13,673 nt of DNA from positions 1 to 13,673 of the forward strand of contig DATKPK010000242.1 in NCBI GenBank assembly GCA_035524095.1. The letters are read 5' to 3'. Positions 7,836 through 13,574 of the stretch are shown here, one piece after another. Source of the DNA: DATJUF01 sp035524095. Its GTDB lineage: Bacteria; Desulfobacterota; Binatia; Binatales; Binataceae. Position 1 is the stretch's first letter. Each line of letters opens with the position of its first letter. The notes beneath the pieces are model-generated. The model did not search any database. It had not been told where the DNA came from and was given only the letters and a program-made list of their open reading frames with translations. The position numbers were made by a program, and so were the translations under genes.

Positions 7836-8356
7836 AGCACCTCCGTGCCATCTCACTCGCTCTGACCTAGTTGCTAAGATGCTTAATGCCGAACGAGCGT
7901 TACGTCTTTGGGATAATTATTTGGCCGGAATACAAAATCTCTATAAGGGTCGTTGCGATTATTCACTGACCCTGCGTGGTCGGCAGTACCGCAGACACCG
8001 CGATGGCGCACGGTATATTCCTCAGCGTCGAACGGCCTGGACACGCGGAATTCCGGGCCACGAGCGACGCAAGCCCAAATGCGTTACAACTCACGACGAG
8101 GCGTGGGTCTCATAGCCAGGGGTCGCCGCTCACCTCGATCCACCGACAGGCGGGCAGGTTCTGATCGGGCACGCTGATTCGGATTCACGCCGCAAGCCGT
8201 TTACAGCTCCTTTTCTTAAAATGTAGAGACAATTTACTAAGCCCCGGACTCTAAGATGATTTGCGGAACCTCATAGCATGCGTTGGTCGCGCTCGTAACC
8301 TTCCGGCTCTATCGAACATCGAATAATCCCGTTCGAATTGAGGCGAGGGTGTAGCC

Positions 8357-8485
8357 ATGAGAAGGGTGAGCGTGAATGGGGGTGGAGGATTCGAACTCTA
8401 TGATGATGTTTCAATCCGGGAACGGGGGAATGGTTACGGCGGAATCAGGGGCATGCAGCGTTTACGAAAGCGGCACTGTCAGTAA
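8357..8485 (+). CDS. possible small ORF, 42 codons, no known family
   Basis: ATG at 8357 has a GAGG at 8345-8348, eight bases upstream, and the frame runs to TAA at 8483-8485. The product starts MRRVSVNGGGGFELYDDV and ends in a basic stretch MQRLRKRHCQ. It is glycine-rich in the first half, with no signal peptide or membrane segment. A frame this short occurs easily by chance, and the tRNA-like segment gives another reason for part of this sequence. I do not recognise the peptide. Confidence 0.2.
   Translation: MRRVSVNGGGGFELYDDVSIRERGNGYGGIRGMQRLRKRHCQ
8377..8396 (-). other. tRNA 3'-end-like fragment (possible att remnant)
   Basis: Read on the minus strand, this 20-base segment contains the T-loop motif GTTCGAATCC followed by TCCACCCCCA, as in the T arm and 3' acceptor strand of tRNA-Tyr-like genes. 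There is no tRNA body: the bases that should form the 5' half of the T stem pair poorly, and no matching acceptor strand occurs about 75-85 bases away. Integrative elements that target tRNA 3' ends leave such copies at their far end. No integrase gene is in the window, so this is a suggestion only. Confidence 0.3.
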
Positions 8486-8574
8486 CCATATACCACGGCC
8501 TAGGAGAGAGCCGTGCCGATCATGTCCGCAGCCATTAGTGATTCTAATGCCGCCTGGAGGAATAGAGTTCAATT

Positions 8575-9441
8575 ATGAAAATGTTCAAAGATATTTTGCA
8601 GGAGGCACAACAGAACAAGGTCGCGGTCGGTCACTTCAATTTTTCAGACCTTATAGTTCTCTGGGCTGTCAGCCTGGCCGCCAGTGAATTGAATTTACCC
8701 GTGATGGTGGGCGTGTCCGAGGGCGAGCGCGCGTTCGTCGGCGTGCGGCAGGCAGCCGCCCTGGTTAGAAGTATTCGCGAAGAATTCGGCCAGCCGATCT
8801 TCCTGAATGCGGACCACACACATTCAATAGCCAAAGCCGAAGAGGCGGCAAGAGCAGGATTCGACGAAATCATCTTTGACGGTTCCGCACTGCCCTTCGA
8901 TGAAAACATCGCCCGCACTAAAGAGGCAGTCGAGGCTGTCAAATCAATTAGCCCCACGATCCTGGTCGAAGGGGAAATCGGATGGATCGGCGCCTCCTCG
9001 GAGATTCTTGCGAAGGTGCCTGAAGGGGTCGGCGTGCTAACGACGCCTCAGGAGGCGAAGCAGTTCGTCGCTGCCACCAAGGTGGACGTGCTCGCACCAG
9101 CCGTTGGGAATATGCACGGCCTGACGCAGAGCATGGTCCATGGTGAAGCGGAGAAACGCTTGGATATTTCGCGAATAGGCGAGATCAAAGCGGAGGCCGG
9201 TATTTTCATGACTTTGCATGGCGGCTCTGGAACGCGGGACGAAGACTTTCAGCAAGCAATCAAGGCAGGCATGAATATTGTCCACATTAACACAGAATTA
9301 CGGCTTGCGTGGCGCCACGGGTTACAGCAGTCACTGCAGGCGCATCCCGACGAGGTCGCGCCATATAAGATCTTGCCGCCAGTGGTTCAAGCTGTGAATG
9401 ATGTTGTGAAAAGACGTCTATGCCTTTTCAATTTCCGTTAG
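8575..9441 (+). CDS. class II (zinc) aldolase, KbaY/GatY/FbaA family
   Basis: This 288-residue enzyme should cleave or form a ketose bisphosphate (fructose-1,6- or tagatose-1,6-bisphosphate) using Zn2+ in the cytoplasm. Visible landmarks are the N-terminal VGHFNFSD (18-25), the NADHTHS stretch with catalytic Asp80 and zinc ligand His81, and EGEIGWIG (132-139). Zinc ligand His181 is in NMHG, zinc ligand His215 in LHGGSG (the phosphate-binding glycine loop), and HINTELR is at 237-243. Length and the '-INTELR' segment fit the KbaY/GatY-like branch better than long E. coli FbaA, but I cannot fix the substrate. The start ATG is the first after an in-frame TAG at 8563; a strong GGAGG at 8556-8560 is 14 bases away, farther than ideal. 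It stands alone, with the IS element downstream. Confidence 0.88.
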   Translation: MKMFKDILQEAQQNKVAVGHFNFSDLIVLWAVSLAASELNLPVMVGVSEGERAFVGVRQAAALVRSIREEFGQPIFLNADHTHSIAKAEEAARAGFDEIIFDGSALPFDENIARTKEAVEAVKSISPTILVEGEIGWIGASSEILAKVPEGVGVLTTPQEAKQFVAATKVDVLAPAVGNMHGLTQSMVHGEAEKRLDISRIGEIKAEAGIFMTLHGGSGTRDEDFQQAIKAGMNIVHINTELRLAWRHGLQQSLQAHPDEVAPYKILPPVVQAVNDVVKRRLCLFNFR

Positions 9442-9450
9442 CAACACCAA

Positions 9451-9503
9451 AGATGGCTATGCTTCGAATAAGTTGGGACTAGCTCAAAGGTGCATAGCCG
9501 TCT
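9451..9503 (+). terminator. inverted repeat after the aldolase, candidate terminator
   Basis: AGATGGCTATGC (9451-9462) and GCATAGCCGTCT (9492-9503) are complementary over 12 positions, with one G-T type mismatch. They begin 10 bases after the aldolase stop. The loop is long (29 bases), and the T-rich run (ATTTTTA) starts several bases after the stem, so it is not a textbook intrinsic terminator. It could stabilise the 3' end instead. Confidence 0.35.
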
Positions 9504-9590
9504 AAGCAATATTTTTAGGATCTGATGTCTTCAATTTCATTAGGGCGAAATCTGATCATTCATCTAATTGTGCACGAAGCGTTAACCTGT

Positions 9591-9599
9591 CCGGCAGAG
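9591..9599 (+). repeat. left copy of 9-bp target site duplication
   Basis: CCGGCAGAG lies directly beside the left end of the IS256-family element and is repeated exactly at 10968-10976. IS256-family elements duplicate 8-9 bases. Confidence 0.85.
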
Positions 9600-9639
9600 G
9601 GTGGTGTCGGTCAACTGGTAGAAAAGTAATTGGCATCAG
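9600..9639 (+). repeat. left terminal inverted repeat of IS256-family element
   Basis: It begins GGTGGTGTCG and includes CTGGTAGAAAA and GGCATCAG. It pairs with 10926-10967 as described for the element and lies downstream of the transposase stop. Confidence 0.8.
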
Positions 9640-9673
9640 CTATCGGCGAGCGAGCAATTGACTATTTAGTTAC

Positions 9674-10864
9674 CTATGCCGCTTCCATTTGTGGACTAAT
9701 CAGATCCTGCCAGCCGATCAGGCGGTGCAGCTTCACTTGACCACTGCGCAGAAGGCCGAAGAGCAAGAACAGCACGGCCTCTTCGCTGGGGAGCGAGGCC
9801 TGGGTTTTGGTCCGCCGTCGGAATTCTTCGTTGATCCGTTCCAGCGCGTTGGTGGTACGCAGCGCTTTCCATTGCGAGCTCGGGAAGCTGGTAAAGGTAA
9901 AGAGTTCGTCGCCGGCCTCCTCGAAGCTGGTGCTGACGGCCTTGCAACGCAACTTCCACTTGCGCAGGAAGCCAACGCGCGCCTGTTCCACCGCTTCGCG
10001 GCTAAAGGCATAGATCATGCGCCGATAATCCTCGGCCAGTTCCTCGCGCAGATGGGCCGGGGCCTTGGCCAGCAGATTCCACAATTTGTGATTGGTGCAA
10101 CGCTGGGTCGCGAGCAGGGGCCATTGCATTTTAAGCGCTGCTGCCAGTCCCGGATTGCCATCGATTACCGCCAGCACGGGAGTCCCGAGATGGCGGACGC
10201 CAAGGGAGCGCACCGCGTCGAGCCAGGCTTGCTCGCTCTCGCCTCCGGCCAGCCGTAAATCGAGCACCATCCGTTGGCCGTTGGCGCACACGCCCAGCGT
10301 TACCAGCACCGGCACTCGCACACGCTTTTTTCCGATCCGCACCCGTGGATACCAGCCGTCCAGAAACAGATAACGAATCTTCAGCTCGCCGAGGTCACGT
10401 TGGCACCAGGCCTCGAAGTCTTCGCGCAGGCGCTCGACCAGGCGCGACACTGCATCTTTCGATAGCGGCGCGCCACGCAGCAGCGGGGCCAGTGCGCCGC
10501 GTAGCCGGCGGGTATTGGTGCCGCTCAGATAGACCCCAAGAATCGCCTCGTCGACCCGTTCGGTACGGCGCTGGTAGCGCGGGATCATCCGGCTGTGCCA
10601 CTCGCGGCTCTGGCCCTGTGCGTCTTCGATTCGCGCCCGCGGCATCGTGATCGTTGTTGCACCCAAGCTGGTCGTCAACCTGCATGCGCGCTTGCCGTGC
10701 CGGTAGCCAGAACGCATCGCACCGACGCGCTCCGACCGTCCAGCACCCAGCGCAGCCTCCAGTTCTTCTTCGATGATAGTTTCGATCGTGGCCCGAATCC
10801 GCTCGCGCAGTAGATCCTCCAGCGCGCCTTTTCCTTGCCACCCGCTCCTGCTATCCGTCTCCAT
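9674..10864 (-). CDS. IS256-family transposase (DDE)
   Basis: The 396-residue protein (from ATG) is full length for the IS256 family, which moves by a copy-out route via a circle intermediate. The DDE catalytic residues appear as Asp169 in YLFLDGWYPRV, Asp235 in AVIDGNPGL and Glu342 in RTTNALERINEEFRRRTK. The family C-x2-H motif is CTNH at 256-259. The N-terminal region (SGYRHGKR, TTSLGATTITMPRAR) matches the DNA-binding part of this family. The frame is open to GTG at 10882, but that codon has no ribosome site, while ATG at 10864 has GAGG eight bases before it. There are no frameshifts or internal stops, so the element is probably active or was until recently. Confidence 0.93.
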   Translation of the reverse strand: METDSRSGWQGKGALEDLLRERIRATIETIIEEELEAALGAGRSERVGAMRSGYRHGKRACRLTTSLGATTITMPRARIEDAQGQSREWHSRMIPRYQRRTERVDEAILGVYLSGTNTRRLRGALAPLLRGAPLSKDAVSRLVERLREDFEAWCQRDLGELKIRYLFLDGWYPRVRIGKKRVRVPVLVTLGVCANGQRMVLDLRLAGGESEQAWLDAVRSLGVRHLGTPVLAVIDGNPGLAAALKMQWPLLATQRCTNHKLWNLLAKAPAHLREELAEDYRRMIYAFSREAVEQARVGFLRKWKLRCKAVSTSFEEAGDELFTFTSFPSSQWKALRTTNALERINEEFRRRTKTQASLPSEEAVLFLLFGLLRSGQVKLHRLIGWQDLISPQMEAA

Positions 10865-10880
10865 GGCGTCATCCTCTGGC

Positions 10881-10917
10881 ACCCGCCGCCAAGCGGGTGT
10901 GAGTTGTGGCTCAACTC
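10881..10917. promoter_or_regulatory. paired hairpins in the transposase leader
   Basis: ACCCGC/GCGGGT (10881-10886 and 10893-10898) and GAGTTG/CAACTC (10901-10906 and 10912-10917) form two adjacent 6-bp stems with 6- and 5-base loops. They lie between the right IS end and the transposase start. Stems in this place in other IS elements block translation from read-through transcripts; that role here is inferred. Confidence 0.35.
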
Positions 10918-10925
10918 GCCGGATC

Positions 10926-10967
10926 CTGACGCCTTTTCACTTTTTCTACCAACTCCGCGACACTACC
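10926..10967 (+). repeat. right terminal inverted repeat of IS256-family element
   Basis: It ends GACACTACC at the element tip. Its reverse complement aligns with 9600-9639, matching at both tips and at TGGTAGAAAA. It lies upstream of the transposase gene. Confidence 0.8.
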
Positions 10968-10976
10968 CCGGCAGAG
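10968..10976 (+). repeat. right copy of 9-bp target site duplication
   Basis: An exact second copy of CCGGCAGAG, two bases before the AAAGGA ribosome site of the alpha/beta hydrolase. Confidence 0.85.
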
Positions 10977-10992
10977 TCAAAGGAAAAGAATC

Positions 10993-11880
10993 ATGAATAG
11001 TCTTCAAATCATTTCACCGGCAGTGCATTACCGTAAGGCGAACGGGGGCGGGATGAAAATTTTTTATCGCGAGGCCGGGGAAGCAAACCCATCCGCGCTG
11101 CTGCTGCTCCATGGCTTTCCGACTTTGTCGCACATGTTCCGCGGGCTAATCCCGTTGCTTGCAGATCGGTACCATCTGGTTGCGCCGGACTTGCCGGGTT
11201 TTGGCTTCACGGAAGCACTGGATCGAGGGTCTTTTAATTACACCTTCGATAATCTTGCTAGCATCATCGACGATTTCACGAATACGATCGCGCTCCGGCG
11301 TTTCGCGATATACGTTTTTGATTACGGCGCGCCGGTTGGCTTCCGCCTAGCCCTCAAACAACCCGAACGCATAACCGCAATCATTTCGCAAAACGGCAAT
11401 GCCTACGAAGTGGGGCTGAGCGACGGTTGGAATCCGATTCAGGAATACTGGAAGGATCCGAACGACCCCAATCGCTCTGCACTTCGCGGCTTCCTTACGC
11501 CCGAAGCAACCGAACTCCAATACCAGCACGGGGTGACCGACGAAGCACAGCTGGCGCCGGAGTCGTACTCGCTTGACTCAGCACTTTTGGCGCGACCGGG
11601 GAACGTCGATATTCAGCTTGATCTTTTCCTGGACTACGCCAGCAACGTTGCGCTCTACCCGAGGTTCCAGGAGTTCTTTCGGACGCGACGCCTGCCAACG
11701 CTTGCGGTGTGGGGCAAGAGCGACCCGTTCTTCCTGCCTGCCGGGGCGAAAGCGTTTACGCGTGATAATCCCGACACCGAGATTCACTTTTACGACACCG
11801 GCCACTTCGCGCCTCAGACGCATGCCGGCGAGATTGCAACCACGATTCGCGAATTCCTCGACCGTAAGCTCGTGAATTAA
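10993..11880 (+). CDS. alpha/beta-fold hydrolase, epoxide hydrolase / haloalkane dehalogenase-like
   Basis: The 295-residue protein has the alpha/beta hydrolase core. The oxyanion motif LLLHGFPT is at 37-44, followed by VAPDLPGFGFTE (63-74). The nucleophile elbow is VFDYGAPVG, with Asp110 as the likely nucleophile. The acid is Asp244 (WGKSDPFFLP) and the base His271 (DTGHFAPQTH). An Asp nucleophile places it with epoxide hydrolases and haloalkane dehalogenases rather than serine esterases. The elbow is FDYGA rather than the common GxDxG, so the subfamily is atypical. No signal peptide is seen. The start ATG has AAAGGA at 10979-10984, eight bases upstream. The IS256-family insertion ends only a few bases upstream of that site, so the native promoter is now about 1.4 kb away and expression may depend on the element. 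Substrate unknown. Confidence 0.82.
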   Translation: MNSLQIISPAVHYRKANGGGMKIFYREAGEANPSALLLLHGFPTLSHMFRGLIPLLADRYHLVAPDLPGFGFTEALDRGSFNYTFDNLASIIDDFTNTIALRRFAIYVFDYGAPVGFRLALKQPERITAIISQNGNAYEVGLSDGWNPIQEYWKDPNDPNRSALRGFLTPEATELQYQHGVTDEAQLAPESYSLDSALLARPGNVDIQLDLFLDYASNVALYPRFQEFFRTRRLPTLAVWGKSDPFFLPAGAKAFTRDNPDTEIHFYDTGHFAPQTHAGEIATTIREFLDRKLVN

Positions 11881-12266
11881 CTGAAAGGAATATATCCAGT
11901 GCACCATCGGGTGACCTCGCGTTCAGCTACAAAGCGAGCCAAGGAACCGAGGCCTTCGGGGCTTTAACGGTGGATCGGCCTTGGGAAACGCGGATAACGC
12001 TGAAACTCTTAACATTCCTGGCCTTGTGCGATAGAGCGGCGCACGCCACATCTTCCGCTCCTTCGTCGCAGGAGAGATCCTTTTACTATCGATAAACGTG
12101 ATCGATGCTGCAGTGAGTCAAAAAAATCCGTTTATCGATAACTGTAAGATGGTTTTAGCCCGTTTGCGACGGGCAACTCTGACGCGCGAAAGAACACTTT
12201 ACGGAGCAGGGCGCGACCGCTTGCGATAATGTGCTGATCCCTCGCCGAAGACTGCAAACTCGTCGA
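11881..12266. other. convergent intergenic region with several inverted repeats
   Basis: These 386 bases separate the 3' ends of the two hydrolase genes. No gene is visible. Possible RNA structure just after the alpha/beta hydrolase includes CTCGC/GCGAG (11916-11920, 11934-11938). A larger stem CCAAGG-aa-CCGA (11939-11950) pairs with TCGG-CCTTGG (11975-11984) and encloses an AGGCC-TTCGG-GGCTT hairpin; together these may end transcription. A CTCCT/AGGAG hairpin lies at 12058-12074, and a perfect 12-bp inverted repeat at 12087-12140 is listed separately. Confidence 0.4.
12087..12140. repeat. perfect 12-bp inverted repeat with TATCGATA core
   Basis: TATCGATAAACG (12087-12098) and CGTTTATCGATA (12129-12140) are exact reverse complements separated by 30 bases. 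A third ATCGAT lies between them at 12101-12106. The arms are AT-rich and lack an adjacent T tract, so a protein-binding site is more likely than a terminator. The protein is unknown. Confidence 0.5.
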
Positions 12267-13298
12267 TCAGCCCTTACAAAAATTCGCGATGTCAGACGCG
12301 GTGTCGTGACTGATTTCGGGACACGCGATCGGAAACACTTCGGTGGCGTGGATCATGCCCATCATCTGTCGGCAGCGCGTGCGCACCCCATTGTGCATGA
12401 GAAGCCGGTAGAAGTTGATTCCTTCGTCGCGGAGCGGATCACACTCATTGACGCTGATTACGGTCGGCGGGAACCCAATCACGTCCGCGGCTCTCGCAAA
12501 TGCGGGCCAGGCCAAGGGATTCCGGGCACGGAACTCTTCGATTCCATACGACATGGCGCCACGATTATTATGCAACTCAAGGAAGATCCCGTTGTTTTCG
12601 ACCGAGGACGGATACTGCGGCAACGGCCACTCGCCGGAAATGTAAGGGCAGATCACATATAGCCCCTTGATGAGATCGATCTCACCCTCCCGTTTGAGTT
12701 TAAGCCCAGTCGCAAGGGTGAGATTGCCCCCACCGCTTTCGCCAGCGATGATGATCCGCTTCGGGTCGATATGCAGGGCCTCGGCGTTCGCGCGAACCCA
12801 CTTCAAGCCGGAGACGCAGTCGTTGAGACCAGCCGGAAATGGCGCAATCTCGGGAACAGACGAAGGCGAGATTGAGTTGCGAAAGTCGACCATCGCGACG
12901 GCGACGCCATTGGCGGCGATAATCTTTCCCCACGCTTGGAAATTTTTCTCGTAACAGGACATCATGTACATTCCGCCGCCGTGAATGTAATAGACGCATG
13001 GTAGTGCTTCGCTGTTATTCGGACGAATAAACTGGATATTAATTTTATTGCCGTCCGGACTTGAGACGACGCTTTCGTTTCGAATAGTCAGTCCGGTTGA
13101 GGGCGCAACGGTTTCATCGTCGCAAGTGCTCAAAAACGCCTTCAGCACTCTGGCTGCCGCTTTGCCGCTGTCGCTGTTCTCGATTGCGATAAGCTCTTCG
13201 CGGCTCGCGACGTTAGTCAACGGACGCACCTCCCAACCGCCGAATATCGCTTTGATACGTGGGTCAATTCGAGGATCTTCAGCTAGCTTTGAAGCCAC
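12267..13298 (-). CDS. HSL-family (family IV) carboxylesterase / alpha-beta hydrolase fold-3
   Basis: This serine hydrolase should cleave short-chain esters. From the chosen GTG start it has 343 residues. The hormone-sensitive-lipase signature is present: oxyanion motif HGGG (106-109), GESGGGN with nucleophile Ser188, acid Asp287 in NECDPLRDEG, and His317 in GMIHATEVF. No signal peptide or membrane anchor is apparent, so it is probably cytoplasmic. The frame is open to an ATG at 13358, but an AAGGAG (13310-13305) lies six bases before the GTG at 13298 and the encoded sequence then starts with the family-like VASKLAEDPRIDPR. I therefore prefer the GTG. The gene is convergent with the other hydrolase, with no sign that the two act together. 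Natural substrate unknown. Confidence 0.87.
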   Translation of the reverse strand: MASKLAEDPRIDPRIKAIFGGWEVRPLTNVASREELIAIENSDSGKAAARVLKAFLSTCDDETVAPSTGLTIRNESVVSSPDGNKINIQFIRPNNSEALPCVYYIHGGGMYMMSCYEKNFQAWGKIIAANGVAVAMVDFRNSISPSSVPEIAPFPAGLNDCVSGLKWVRANAEALHIDPKRIIIAGESGGGNLTLATGLKLKREGEIDLIKGLYVICPYISGEWPLPQYPSSVENNGIFLELHNNRGAMSYGIEEFRARNPLAWPAFARAADVIGFPPTVISVNECDPLRDEGINFYRLLMHNGVRTRCRQMMGMIHATEVFPIACPEISHDTASDIANFCKG

Positions 13299-13304
13299 AG
13301 TTTG

Positions 13305-13310
13305 CTCCTT
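13305..13310 (-). promoter_or_regulatory. ribosome binding site deciding the esterase start
   Basis: AAGGAG on the minus strand, six bases before GTG at 13298. The upstream ATG at 13358 has no comparable site. Confidence 0.7.
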
Positions 13311-13574
13311 GTGATTGGCAAAATCACGCCATTCCAGCACCGTCGGCCAACCCAACATATTCTGGGTATTGCGACATCTTGCACCGCCTCTGGTAATCCT
13401 TCCCCGACCCGTATCGAGAAGAGACCATCAACACACCGGATGCAGAAGCCACCTCATGCCACTTCACAGCTGTTTCAGATTTCTTGCTTCCTCACAGCCA
13501 TTGGCAGCCACTTCGGCCCTCCCTGCAAAGGAAGCAAGAGTTATCGCCCGGTGAGCAAGGAAAGTGATCGCGGC

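Larger units (their letters stand above)
7836..8574. other. large divergent intergenic region, guanylyltransferase to aldolase
   Basis: About 740 bases hold no gene I can recognise. Frames that cross it on the plus strand (7636-8115, 7953-8177, 7976-8164) resemble no family and overlap the guanylyltransferase or one another. Items worth noting are a possible 42-codon small ORF (8357-8485), a tRNA-3'-end-like segment (8377-8396), and a small hairpin, CACGGC/GCCGTG at 8494-8499 and 8510-8515 with a 10-base purine-rich loop, about 60 bases before the aldolase start. Both flanking promoters must lie here, but I cannot single out a good -35/-10 pair. Confidence 0.45.
9600..10967 (-). mobile_element. 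IS256-family insertion sequence, apparently intact
   Basis: The element is 1368 bp, encodes one transposase on the minus strand and is bounded by imperfect inverted ends. Left end 9600-9639 and the reverse complement of right end 10926-10967 share 31 positions over about 40, with two single-base gaps. They include GGT-GTGTCG at the tips, TGGTAGAAAA inside and TCAG at the inner edge. Flanks carry a perfect 9-bp duplication CCGGCAGAG. One base of ambiguity at each tip (GGG/CCC) means a 7- or 8-bp duplication with a slightly larger element cannot be excluded. Joining the flanks restores an uninterrupted upstream region for the alpha/beta hydrolase, so the insertion is recent relative to that gene. 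Confidence 0.92.

Noticed and set aside
7836..7856. Seven-residue N-terminal extension of the guanylyltransferase from GTG at 7856
   Set aside because: The extension contains the GGAGGT that best serves the ATG at 7835, and it adds no conserved sequence.
7636..8177. Plus-strand frames of up to 159 codons over the guanylyltransferase start and the following gap
   Set aside because: They begin antisense to a well-supported gene and their products have no recognisable motifs; the downstream part alone is not gene-like.
8377..8465. A complete tRNA gene on the minus strand
   Set aside because: The T loop and acceptor-like 3' strand are present, but the T stem pairs poorly and no complementary acceptor strand or anticodon arm is found in the next 90 bases.
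11347..11907. Minus-strand frames of 60-109 codons opposite the alpha/beta hydrolase
   Set aside because: They are antisense to a gene with a complete catalytic triad and a good ribosome site.
12231..12662. Plus-strand 143-codon frame opposite the esterase
   Set aside because: It is the antisense shadow of a gene with full HGGG and GESGG motifs.
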